DNA of 64,000 nt from Taeniopygia guttata (taxonomy: Eukaryota > Chordata > Aves > Passeriformes > Estrildidae). Below are positions 10,680-20,029 of the stretch, in pieces. Within the stretch, counting starts at the first letter, position 1, and each line of letters begins with the position of its first letter. The stretch covers positions 12,148,001 through 12,212,000 of the forward strand of contig NC_133027.1 in the NCBI RefSeq assembly GCF_048771995.1. The letters are read 5' to 3'. The translations under genes were made by a program, and so were the position numbers. A model generated the notes under the pieces. It saw only the letters and a program-made list of their open reading frames with translations, had not been told where the DNA came from and made no database searches.

Positions 10680-10760
10680 CAGAACAGATCAAATGATGGA
10701 GTGAATCCATAGAGCAGTTGGCAGGGCTTTCTTGTTGGTGTCATCCCACAAAGTTTTTAA
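10680..10760 (+). repeat. Diverged copy of the PIM-like gene's 5' flank
   Basis: The stretch CAAATGATGGAGTGAATCC with following AGAGCAGTTGGCAG matches 11241-11285 (CAAATGATGGAGCGAGTCT..AGAGCAGTCGGCAG). Both follow minisatellite units, so the minisatellite and the gene's flank were apparently duplicated together. Confidence 0.6.
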
Positions 10761-11351
10761 CGGTCTGACAGGTAAGTAAGAGATTTTTCACTGGGCCGAA
10801 ACAAAACTGACATAATGATGCCATATTTTTGGTAAAGCTCCTGCCAACAGCTTCAGCTCAAAAGGGAGTGTCTCTTGCCCAGCAGGGTGTCTGAAGGCAT
10901 CCATTTTTTATCTCTGTGGTTGTAGGATCTGCAGACACATGCACGTGTCCTTTTTTCTTCCTTTTTCTTTTACACTCTGTGGATTTCTGCAGGTGTCCTT
11001 TTTTCCCGCCCTGATTTGCTGTACAACTACAGAACTCATGCAAGTGTCTTTTTGTCTTCCTTTTTTGGCACAGTCTGCAAACTTGTGCAAGCATCCATGC
11101 TTTTTCATTTAGTGGTACGGTCTGGGGACTTTTGCAAGGGTCCATTGTTTTCATCTTTTCACTGCACACTCTGGGCATTCTTGCAAACGGGTGATTTTTC
11201 TCTTTCTGTTTCATGGTCTGTGGACTGAGCAGTGTTGTTCAAATGATGGAGCGAGTCTGTAGAGCAGTCGGCAGCGCTTCCTCCTTGGCGGCCCTCGCCG
11301 TACTGCTGCTGGCGCTGCCGGGCGGGCATCAGTAGCTGCGTCTTGGGCAGC

Positions 11352-12257
11352 ATGGCCGGGCCTCGGCTCCGTCTGTCACGACTCCGGCCCCAACTCCGCT
11401 TCCGGCTCCTCTCGGGGCCCGCGGAGGACACACGTAGCAGGGCCTCACCCCCGCCTCCGCTGCGCCTTCCCCGGACCAAGCTCAGCCGCTCAGTAGCGCG
11501 GCCGCCCGCCCCGAGCCGCCGCTGCCCCGTTCGGGTGGAGGTGCCCGGCCTGGGCTGCTCGGGGGACATAGCGAGGAGGTCGGGGATTGTTCCCAGCCCC
11601 GGCCCGAGCGCTGACAGCCGCGTCTCGCCCACAGGGAAGGCTCAGGAGCCCTGCAGGAGCGATTCCGCTGGGTTACCTGCAGGAGCGCGGTGCCCGGCGC
11701 CGTCTACTCGGGGCTGGCAGGGACGTGCGCGGTGGGGCTGGCAGGGACGGAGCAGGGGGCGGTGGAGGACAGGGAGCAGGGACTCTGCAGGTCAGGATCT
11801 GAGCTCAGCCCGCTGCTCCCACTGGCTCACCGGTGCCCATGGAATGTGTGCCACGGGATTGCATCGATCATTAGGGCGAGCTGGTGAGTGACTTGGGCCG
11901 ACAGCAGAAAACAGCAAGGGACAGGCGGGGAAAGCCAAGGCCTGGGAGAGTGGAAACCACCAGGACACCTGGAGGGAGAGCGGGCGTGAGCTCAGTGGAG
12001 GGCTCAGAGCATCCTGGGCTGGGTGAGGGCTTCCTGAGCCCTGAACGGTACCAGCCCTGCTGATGGCCTTGTGGTCTTTTTGCAACCCTACAGAATCTGC
12101 ATGCTCCTGGAGATTGAGCTGCTGGACAAGGTGTCCACTGGGTTCCATGGTGTTGTTCAGCTCTTGGATTTGTGGCAGCTCCCTAATAGCTTCTTGCTGG
12201 TGATGGATCGCCCTGAGCACTCTCAGAACCTCTTTGACTTCCTTCTGCCATGGGGGC
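11352..12257 (+). pseudogene. PIM-like serine/threonine kinase pseudogene, 5' part
   Basis: Exon A (about 11352-11883, donor GTGAGTG) and exon B (from 12094, acceptor CCCTACAG) encode a PIM-family kinase N-lobe; exon B carries ELLDKVSTGF and LPNSFLLVMDRPEHSQ, typical of avian PIM-1-like copies. Exon A is damaged. It has shifted frames, the catalytic VAIK lysine region reads PVPMECVPRD (Lys replaced by Glu), and a TAG stop at 11872-11874 stands where a Trp is expected before GEL. Element C interrupts exon B at 12257; the reading resumes at 23843. PIM-like genes are known to be multicopy in passerines. Confidence 0.8.
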
Positions 12258-12603
12258 TGTAGTAGTAGGGACAGGCGAACGGAAGATCACGGGATGTGAC
12301 GGAAAGAGAGACCCTTCCCCCCCTCTCCCTGCTCCACGTTATCTATTAACCCCAAAAGCATGTGACCACACCTGCCCCAGTAGTTTTCCACTCCCGACTA
12401 ACCCTTGAGACCCCACAACTCCCCTCTGACGTAGCAAAGACCCCCAAGACTATTTAAACCCACGAGATGAGATAATAAAGGCTTTCGATCGTCCGCCACG
12501 TTGGTGCAAGCGTCTTTGTCGATAGCCCGAGCGGTCTGGAGAGGCCAGACCGCCGTGCTGCCTCTTAGAACCAGGTCGCCCGCTGTCTTTTACAAAGGCA
12601 ACA
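12258..12603 (+). repeat. Element C 5' LTR
   Basis: 346 bp, starts TGTAGTAGTAGGG and ends GGCAACA. It has a TATA-like ACTATTTAAACC (about 12446-12460) and a poly(A) signal in GATAATAAAGG (about 12470-12480). Same family as the solo LTR at 10263-10608. Confidence 0.92.
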
Positions 12604-12607
12604 TATT

Positions 12608-12625
12608 TGGTGCCGAAACCCAGGA
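12608..12625 (+). promoter_or_regulatory. Element C primer-binding site, tRNA-Phe type
   Basis: TGGTGCCGAAACCCAGGA lies 4 bp after the LTR. It matches the complement of the vertebrate tRNA-Phe 3' end except for one base (CAGGA for CGGGA). Confidence 0.75.
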
Positions 12626-12725
12626 AGATTCGCTCGGGTAACGGGGTACACCTGGACAGGAGCAGCGGCCGGAGCGGTCAGACCGTATCTTGGCACAGGG
12701 AGACGTCCCAGGACCCGCGAGCATC

Positions 12726-14313
12726 ATGGACAGCGTCGCCAAGGTCGTAAGTTTGAATTATAAGCAGTGGAGTATCGAATTTAAGCTCAAGGACTTTTAT
12801 CTTGCTATAGCGAGGCTGCTTGAGCTTGGGGCAACCGAATGCCCAGTGGATGCCATGCATCCGGGAATATGGGAAAAGTGCACAGCCACGCTAGCCGAGG
12901 ACACAAAATCCTCAGGCAGTGGCAAGAGCCTTAAGGCATGGGGCAAAGTAGAAAAAGCCCCGCGCAGGGCAATAGAAGAGCAGGAGACGTGGAGCGCGGC
13001 GCGTACGTGTTTATTAGTTACTCCCAAGCTTGGGGTGGGGGCGGGAACGCAAACTGCCCCTGAGAACGATCTGCCCGGTAGCAGGGACCCGGGGGGGCCC
13101 GGCGCGTCACCTCCTTCCCCAGATCAGAGCCCAATCCCTGCCGCGGAAATCCCCCGAGAAATCGCCGCTTCCCCGCCCGTCCCGCCGCCGCCACCGGCCC
13201 GCGATCCGTTGTCAGAAGTGCAGCAGAGCGCGGAATGTTTTTGGCAAGGGCTGGCGAAAGAAGCCAGAGACGCAGAAACCGCAGCTCGAGAAAACACGCC
13301 GGCCATGCCGCCCCCCCAGCCCTTTGAAAATGGCGCTGGCCACCATAGAGAGGGGTGGGGCGCGGCCGGTCTCGGCGCGAAAACTCGAGAGCCGCGCGAT
13401 TTCAGGAATGCGCATGCGCGGGAGAAAGGTGGAGAGCGGCAGAGAGCGCGGAGCCAATCGGCGGCTGCGCTGGGGGCCGCTACCATATAAGGGAGAAACC
13501 ACCCCCTGCAGGAGGCGCAGCGAGCCGGGGGGCCGGGAGCGGCGCCAGCCCCGCGGGGAGGAGCGAGCTCAGAGCCGAACAAAAAGGCACCGAGCCCCGG
13601 AAGTGCGCCAGGATTCAACTTCCGACTCGGAGCCTGGCAGCAGCTCCGCCGGCTCGGAGGAGCCGACGGAAGCCGGCCGGAACTCCAAGACAGAGAAAAC
13701 AGAGCCAACGCAATTTAAGACAAAACCAAGTAAAGTTCTAAGCCGCACCGAAAAGTGGTCACAATACGAACCAACCCAGTTTACCAGCTGGGGAAAAATA
13801 TCCTTTTGGGGCTGCGGGAGAAAAGGGCGTCTCGCCAAAGAATGCGGGTCCCGGCCCCAGGGGAACGGGACGAGGGAGGGAGCGTGCGGACCGCACGCAG
13901 CTTCCTCCCACCGCAAATACAAGGCGGCTCATCTATGCCAACCCGCAGTGGGGCGGGGAGCCCTCATACTTCATACCCCCGCCAGAGACACAATTGCAGA
14001 GTTTCCAAACACAGCCCGCGGTACCTTCGTACCCACTACCACTGCAGACAGCGCCTGTGCTGTAGGGTCAGCAGGGGACGCCCCAGAACGGGACCCCTGG
14101 GTGGCCCTGGCCATGAAAATAGGGAAAGAGCTCCCGAGGGTGTGGGGGACATGCCGCCTTTATGGCAGTCAGGACCCCCACGTAATAGGGCTCCAGCTTT
14201 GGGCAGACACAAGAGCAGACTGCCTGATGTTTCCCCAAGCACTGGGGCCCCGACGCTGGCAATGCAAAGACGCCCCCGCAGTGAACGGGGTGGGAGGGCT
14301 GTCCCGAGCTTGA
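12726..14313 (+). pseudogene. Element C gag/pro remnant
   Basis: An ATG at 12726 opens a 255-codon frame (MDSVAKVV...) to 13490 with matrix-like start and proline-rich middle. A second frame (open 13030-14313) carries downstream gag features: a degenerate zinc knuckle (GCGRKGRLAKEC, the first Cys and the His lost) near 13810-13845, and a protease-like ADTRADCLMF near 14200-14232, in which the Gly of the DTGAD active site is Arg. So gag is split between frames and the protease is inactive. Confidence 0.6.
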
Positions 14314-14532
14314 AAAAGCACCCAATTGGTAGCTATAACGCTGCATACAAAGAAAGGGCCAGAACGGACAGTAGCAGTCCACCCTTACATTTTACAAAAC
14401 TCTCCACCCCGATAGGAAGGGACATCCTTGCTATGTTAGGAGTCAGGATTACGAATTTATAATGAGAGCCACTGCTGCACACCCACTGCTGCCAATCAAA
14501 CCTGACCTTCAGAACAAAACTAATGAAAAGCT

Positions 14533-14892
14533 GTGAGTTTCTGTTTGCAGGACATGCTCGTGAACCATCCCCGTGATGCATATACCCCTGCTCCAGAGAG
14601 AGATAACAGACCACCAAACCGCCAGACAAAGCCTGAAAATCCCACGGCGGTGAGACCCAGACATGCACAGTGTCTTTGTGCGATTCTGCTATTAGGGCTT
14701 GTGGCCAGAGGGCAAGCTGACCCAGGCCACTACCCTCATCAGCCATTTAAGTGGGTCACGCAACATCTTTCAAGTGACAAGGTGTTCAAAGAGATCACCA
14801 CAGCAAACACCCCATCCTTCGTGTTCCACATAGCCAACCTGTTTAGAAGCTACCTTACTAAACCTAAGCGAAACCAAATCGAACCTAACTAA
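14533..14892 (+). pseudogene. Element C env leader/SU remnant
   Basis: A 119-codon frame contains a hydrophobic signal-peptide-like segment (LCAILLLGLVARG, about residues 50-62) followed by a PFKWVTQHL stretch, as at the start of an envelope surface protein. The frame stops at 14890, and several stops follow up to the polypurine tract at 15063. No transmembrane subunit is present. Confidence 0.5.
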
Positions 14893-15078
14893 CCCCTGTT
14901 AGCTTTACTATGATGTTAAACCCCCCTTTTTCTACGAAGGCATTGCTTTAGACACCCCCTTCAGTTATTACTCACGTTTACCAAACCACCCTTTCCTTAA
15001 CAAGTCACAAGTTTGTACCTCACTCCAGTGCCTATATCTACGACTACCTCATTTTATATATGATAAGGGGAGGGGAGA

Positions 15079-15256
15079 TGTAGTAGTAGGGACAGGCGAA
15101 TGGAAGATCACGGGATGTGACGGAAAGAGAGACCCTTCCCCCCTCTCCCTGCTCCACGTTATCTATTAACCCCAAAAGCATGTGACCACACCTGCCCCAG
15201 TAGTTTTCCACTCCCGACTAACTCTTGGGACCCCACAACCCCCCTCTGACGTAGCA
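15079..15256 (+). repeat. Element C 3' LTR, left part
   Basis: Begins TGTAGTAGTAGGG directly after the purine-rich AAGGGGAGGGGAGA and matches the 5' LTR up to GACGTAGCA, where element B is inserted. The last six bases, GTAGCA, are the element B target-site duplication. Confidence 0.93.
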
Positions 15257-15823
15257 TGCGGCTTTCGGGGGTCACTTGCGGCTTTCCCCCGTCCCTCCCC
15301 GGCCCCCCGGGACCCCTCCGGCTAGCTGTCCCCTCAGGGGACCGGGGTTTGCCGCGGTCCCGCTGCACTGGGCTTACCAGACAGCGGCTGGGTTAGCACG
15401 GTTCGAGCGGCTGCGGCACCTCAGTCGCCGCAAGGAGTCGAGATAAAGAGACAAAGAGAGGTCAGTTGTATGCAGTCCAGAAAGATTGTATTGCCTGAAC
15501 AGTTGCAGGGACAAAAGACGCTGGGCTACTGCCCAGATACAGTTTTATACAGCAAAATTAAGAGATAAGGTCTAAACAATAGAGACAGTGTTCAGCATGG
15601 GCTCATCAGAACCACCCCAGGGGTCAGGTCCAATGGGAACTGCTCAGGGGTGGGGAGAAGGGGGTTTACATAAAGATGCTGAAGCGAAACTTTCCCGAAA
15701 CAATGGGGCATACATAAATGTATCTTTCCCTCATACCTAAATATATCTTTTCCTCAGCTTCCAACTCCCCAAGGCCTTTCTAAATCCCTTCCTCCACGAT
15801 ACCATGCTAGCGTGATAGCAACA
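15257..15823 (-). repeat. Element B 3' LTR
   Basis: 567 bp. On the minus strand it starts TGTTGCTATCACGCTAGC and ends GAAAGCCGCA. It differs from the 5' LTR at about 15285 (C for A) and about 15748 (A for G) by eye. Confidence 0.95.
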
Positions 15824-15837
15824 TCTCCCTCTTTTTT
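15824..15837 (-). promoter_or_regulatory. Element B polypurine tract
   Basis: Minus-strand AAAAAAGAGGGAGA abuts the 3' LTR, which is where plus-strand DNA priming starts in reverse transcription. Confidence 0.85.
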
Positions 15838-15884
15838 ACTTAATAAGATGAACGGTGCCTTGGGAGAAGGTAAAACTGCGGTTC

Positions 15885-17240
15885 TCAAACTGCGGTGTCT
15901 TTCTGCTTGTCGTCTTCCCACCAATCGCTCTCCGTGACGGCAGCAGCGATGAGAACAGGTGCGGAAGCCTTAGGCTTCGAGGTGATGACCTTGGAGATTA
16001 TTTGCTTAAGAATCCCAAATGCTAATAAAACTAAAAACAGTGCAACTAGAAAGTAAAAGATGTCTTTTAAAAGAGACACTGCCCACCCAGAAAGGTCCCA
16101 GTCTTTGAACAGATCTTTAAACCAATCCTCATTTTCTTGCTTCACACTCCCAATGAGGCTTCTCATTTCCTGAATGGACGAGTGGACACTCTGGCCTTTA
16201 GATGACAGATCAAAACAGCACAAACCATCAAACTCTTTACATCCATGACCATGTGCCAACAGCAGGAAATCAATAGCTGCCCGATTTTGGAGGGTAGCCT
16301 TTCTGGTTATTTCCTCGTCTTCTAGGAGGTTACTCAGGGCTGTTGATGTTAAATTTGCCTGCTTCGTCACCCAGCATTCCAGATTGCCTAATTCACTCAA
16401 TGCTTTTGCTGCCGCAACCCATGGTAAAAACACAGAGACGGCAACTCTTTTGGATTTTGCCCAATGGTAAATTTCTGCATCACAATGTTCATCAAATTGA
16501 CTTGCACTTCGCTTAGTAATTTTTGTCTCACCTTTTACTCGCCCGATTGGAATTTGGGTCATGTTGGGGGAAGCAAGGGTCAGATGCCCGAAAGTGCATG
16601 GACCTCCAATAAGACAAGAGGGGATTCCAGGGTAAGCTCTGTCCCCACAGATAAGAAACACTCCTTTGTCCAGCTTGCGGGGACGGAAATCAGTGGTGGA
16701 TGCAGATTTCAGCTTATAGACAGCTGTGCACCATTGACCCGCCCTGAATTCTACCTTGTACTGTTTGACTTGCTCATATAATTTTACTTCTTTGGTTGGG
16801 GAAAAATCAAATTGAATGCAATATTCAGCTTTTGCGGAGCCCAGGAGTTCTAATTCCTGGGGCTCTCCCTCAGCAGAGGGCAAGTCTAGGATCCACTTTT
16901 GCCACAAAATGAGGGGGTTTTGCACTGGTATTTTCCCTACTCCAGGTATTTTATTTTCGTTCACCTGCTTTTGCAAGCGGACCAGACCGATTGGGAACTC
17001 ATCTCCCTTACTTGGAACCCCTACTAAACATGTGGACATCGGATTTTCTGCTGAGGCAGTAGACAAACACATGTGATCTTGTTTCAAGGCTTGGGCGAGT
17101 GTGACCCACACATTTTTCTTGGGCTGTGGAACAATCCACGCGTCCACCGTGCACGGGTAGATGGCCATTGTCTGGAACCAAACGATGAGCAGGAATGTGG
17201 AAATTGACATTCTGCTAGTCTGAAAGAAAGATAAAATCAT
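15885..17240 (-). CDS. env: Element B envelope glycoprotein
   Basis: Open frame of 451 codons, starting 65 bp after the pol stop. A second in-frame ATG 10 codons later leads into a hydrophobic signal segment (ISTFLLIVWF). The surface subunit ends at a basic KITKR, a plausible furin-type site. The transmembrane subunit has a candidate internal fusion segment (VFLPWVAAAKAL) between two cysteines, the conserved LQNRAAIDFLL region, and CKEFDGLCC, a CX6CC motif seen in Envs whose two subunits are disulphide-linked. A membrane anchor follows (about residues 385-412), then a cytoplasmic tail of about 35 residues. This Env type belongs to alpha- and gammaretroviruses, unlike the beta-like gag-pol here. 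No internal stop. Translation would need a spliced mRNA. Confidence 0.9.
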   Translation of the reverse strand: MILSFFQTSRMSISTFLLIVWFQTMAIYPCTVDAWIVPQPKKNVWVTLAQALKQDHMCLSTASAENPMSTCLVGVPSKGDEFPIGLVRLQKQVNENKIPGVGKIPVQNPLILWQKWILDLPSAEGEPQELELLGSAKAEYCIQFDFSPTKEVKLYEQVKQYKVEFRAGQWCTAVYKLKSASTTDFRPRKLDKGVFLICGDRAYPGIPSCLIGGPCTFGHLTLASPNMTQIPIGRVKGETKITKRSASQFDEHCDAEIYHWAKSKRVAVSVFLPWVAAAKALSELGNLECWVTKQANLTSTALSNLLEDEEITRKATLQNRAAIDFLLLAHGHGCKEFDGLCCFDLSSKGQSVHSSIQEMRSLIGSVKQENEDWFKDLFKDWDLSGWAVSLLKDIFYFLVALFLVLLAFGILKQIISKVITSKPKASAPVLIAAAVTESDWWEDDKQKDTAV

Positions 17241-17305
17241 ATAACAAGGTAAACTAACTCTGAAAAAGGTACAATTTGCTCTGCCAGTATAAAGGAAAAC
17301 AGGGA

Positions 17306-20029
17306 TTAGGGGTCTCCTCCTTCCTTGCGGCGTTTTGTGTCTGACGCAACTGCGTTTTCTGTGGGATTCCCCTGAGTATCAGGGGGGTGGTTTTGTGGTG
17401 GACTCACTCCCCGTTCGGCAGTATATGGTCTGACCCATTTCTTAGGAATCCACCCGAGTCCAGAGGGTGTGGATACGCACGCATACCCCCGTCCCCAAGT
17501 GATGAGCTGGTGTGGACCCTGGATCTCTCCAGAGTCTGGATCCCTAATTAACACTGGAGGTCTCTCTTCGGGTCTGAGCTGTTGATGTTGTTTAAAATGA
17601 CGCAGGACTGGGGGTTCAGGCCTATCAAAAGAACAATTTAAGAAGTTAATGGTGAAAAGGGCTTTGCAGAGCCTCATCTGCGGAGATAGGACCTGGATAT
17701 CTCCCCGCTGGCGAAGGAGGACCTTTTTTAAGGTCTGATGTGTTCTTTCTATCACAGCCTGGCCGGTGGGGGAGTGTGCAATTCCTGTCCGATGGTTCAC
17801 TCCCCACTCTTGTAAAAACTCACCAAACGCTCTGGAAATATAGGCTGGGCCATTATCTGTCTTGATGGTTGTGGGGACCCCTAAGGCTGCAAATGCCTGC
17901 ATAAGATGTTTTTTGGCATCTGCAGTTTTTTGTCCAGTGTGGGCTGAGGCAAAGACTGCTCCGGAGAAAGTATCTACTGAAACATGTACATGTTGGAACT
18001 TCCCGAACTCCTGTATATGTGTGATGTCAGTTTGCCACACTTCACAACTGCGGAGTCCCCTGGGGTTCACTCCTGAACTCACAGTTGGTAAAGTGGACTC
18101 CTGACACTGGGGGCAAGCAGCCACAATTGCATTGGCTTGGTCACGCCGCAATTGGAATTGGCGGACCAGTCCCGGGGCATTTTGATGAAACAATTGATGG
18201 CTTACCTTGGCCTGTTCGAGGATGTTTGGTTGGCCAGCCAGCTGCAGAGGAGCAGCCAGTGCATCTGCTCTACGATTACCTTCAGCTATAAAACCTGGAA
18301 GATCTGTGTGTGATCTCACGTGCATTACGAAAAAAGGCTGCTCTCGGTGTGAAACTAGAAAGATTAGTTTTGAGAGCAAACTGAATATCACTGGGTTGGA
18401 AACCTCTTTGAGCACTGCATGTTCTGCCCTGGACACCACACCTGCTACATATGCTGAATCTGTAACTATATTAATTGGTTCTGAAAACTTTTCAAAGGCC
18501 CTGACAACAGCGTCCAGCTCAGCAACCTGTGGGGAGCCCTCCACAACCTTTACATCAGCTTCCCACTGCTGAGTCTGGGGGTCTTTCCATGTGATCACAG
18601 ATTTGTGGGACCCTCCCGACGCGTCTGTGAAAACTGTCAGTGCTTTCAGTGGTTCACTGCTCTGGATACTTTTTGGGATCAAATGAAACTCTGTTTCAAA
18701 CAATCTGTGGCCTGGATGGTTGATGAGAATTTGTCCAGTGAAACTGTCTAGGGAGAATTGCAAGTTTTCATTGGTCTGAAACAGGTGCTCGAGTATTTCC
18801 TTAGAGAGTCTCCCTGTGGATATTTTGATAGGGAGATGAATGCATGCGAAGTCACACCCTGCCAACACCTGCAATCGAGCCCTGGCCCTCATGATCAGCT
18901 GGGCCATCAACTCTTGTGGCTTGGTGATACTTTTGGACAACTGATGACCAAGGAACACCCACTCTATAATTAAGAGGGGATCCCGATGGTCTGTGTCCCA
19001 TTGAAAGATCAACCCATGGAGGTGTGGCAACTTACCAAGGATGATGAATCCGAAAGGCAAGCCCTCACGACACCTGTGGGCCTGTCTGTCTGCTAGGGTG
19101 GACTGAATTTTCTCCAAAGCAGCCCTGGCCTCCTGGGTCAGGGCCCTCGGGGAGTCTAACTCTTCCCCCCCTTTTAATAAATTGAAGATGGGGGACAACT
19201 CTCCCGTGGTGAGCCCCAGCCAGGGTCTGACCCAATTTAGAGACCCGCAAAGCTGGTGGAGGTCTCGTAATGTTTTTGGATCATCATTTATCATTGGTCT
19301 CTGGGGTGTGATGGTTCTGTTACCACTTTCAAGGCCCAGATACTTCCAAGGCGGCAGGTGCTGCACCTTTTCCTTTTGCAACTCAAATCCAGCCGCCGAA
19401 AAGGCTGAGATAGTGTCCTCCAATGCCTTTGCAAGTACGTTGTCACTGTTGGCACAAACAAGGACATCATCCATGTAATGATACAAAATGCAATCCTTCC
19501 ACTTGACACGGACTGGGGACAGAACTCTGGCCACATACCACTGGCAGATGGTGGGAGAGCATTTGAGACCCTGAGGAAGGACTGTCCAATGGTAGCGTTT
19601 CATGGGAGCCGCTCTGTTAAGAGAGGGCTCGGAAAAGGCAAAGCATGGTGCATCATCTGGGTGTAGGGGAATTTGGAAGAAGCAGTCTTTGATATCAAGC
19701 ACTGCCAATTTCCAATTCTGGGGAAGCATAGATGGGGAAGGCATTCCTGGTTGAAGAGATCCCATGTCCTCAATGACGTTATTAATTTTTCTCAGATCGT
19801 GGAGGAGCCTCCACTTGTCTTTCCCCGGTTTCTTGATAACAAACACCGGAGAATTCCAAGGGCTCTGGGTTTCTACTATATGTCCTTTTGCCAATTCCTC
19901 TTTTACAATTTGAGAGAGCGCTCTTGTCTTTTCTGTAGTCAGCGGCCACTGGTCTACCCAGACGGGTGTATCTGTGAGCCACTTAAGTTTTTGGGTAGGG
20001 CGCTCCTCAGTGGCCGCACCTAAAAATCC
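17306..20029 (-). CDS. pol: Element B Pol: reverse transcriptase, RNase H, integrase
   Basis: The -1 frame entered at the pro end is open for about 907 codons. A methionine farther upstream (20245) lies within the pro overlap and is not the natural start. In order: reverse transcriptase with YMDD (about 19465-19476), connection domain, RNase H (FTDASGG near 18630, DSAYV near 18450), integrase zinc region (two His then CPQC, about 18200-18100), and integrase catalytic core with the three acidic residues in QTDITH, TDNGPAY and ERTHQ (about 18030, 17850, 17745). All catalytic motifs are present. A tryptophan-rich C-terminal region (WGRGYACV, GWIPKKWVRPY) matches the end of integrase. Confidence 0.93.
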   Translation of the reverse strand, partial: GFLGAATEERPTQKLKWLTDTPVWVDQWPLTTEKTRALSQIVKEELAKGHIVETQSPWNSPVFVIKKPGKDKWRLLHDLRKINNVIEDMGSLQPGMPSPSMLPQNWKLAVLDIKDCFFQIPLHPDDAPCFAFSEPSLNRAAPMKRYHWTVLPQGLKCSPTICQWYVARVLSPVRVKWKDCILYHYMDDVLVCANSDNVLAKALEDTISAFSAAGFELQKEKVQHLPPWKYLGLESGNRTITPQRPMINDDPKTLRDLHQLCGSLNWVRPWLGLTTGELSPIFNLLKGGEELDSPRALTQEARAALEKIQSTLADRQAHRCREGLPFGFIILGKLPHLHGLIFQWDTDHRDPLLIIEWVFLGHQLSKSITKPQELMAQLIMRARARLQVLAGCDFACIHLPIKISTGRLSKEILEHLFQTNENLQFSLDSFTGQILINHPGHRLFETEFHLIPKSIQSSEPLKALTVFTDASGGSHKSVITWKDPQTQQWEADVKVVEGSPQVAELDAVVRAFEKFSEPINIVTDSAYVAGVVSRAEHAVLKEVSNPVIFSLLSKLIFLVSHREQPFFVMHVRSHTDLPGFIAEGNRRADALAAPLQLAGQPNILEQAKVSHQLFHQNAPGLVRQFQLRRDQANAIVAACPQCQESTLPTVSSGVNPRGLRSCEVWQTDITHIQEFGKFQHVHVSVDTFSGAVFASAHTGQKTADAKKHLMQAFAALGVPTTIKTDNGPAYISRAFGEFLQEWGVNHRTGIAHSPTGQAVIERTHQTLKKVLLRQRGDIQVLSPQMRLCKALFTINFLNCSFDRPEPPVLRHFKQHQQLRPEERPPVLIRDPDSGEIQGPHQLITWGRGYACVSTPSGLGWIPKKWVRPYTAERGVSPPQNHPPDTQGNPTENAVASDTKRRKEGGDP

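Larger units (their letters stand above)
9985..11220. repeat. Degenerate ~48-bp minisatellite, interrupted by a solo LTR
   Basis: A unit of the form CAGTCTGCARACTTGTGCAAG followed by TGTCC and a T-rich tail recurs with spacing of about 47-51 bp, clearest at 10926-11215 (six or seven units) and weaker at 9985-10260 and 10609-10680. It reads as a lysine-rich KKGHLH-like frame on the minus strand, which reflects the repeat and is not a gene. The solo LTR at 10263-10608 splits it. Confidence 0.65.

Noticed and set aside
10858..11214. Minus-strand lysine-rich 118-codon frame
   Set aside because: It reads through a minisatellite whose ~48-bp period keeps frames open; no start context or splice structure.
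9985..11220. Possible CRISPR array from regularly spaced repeats
   Set aside because: The units are degenerate and continuous with no unique spacers, and the genome is vertebrate.
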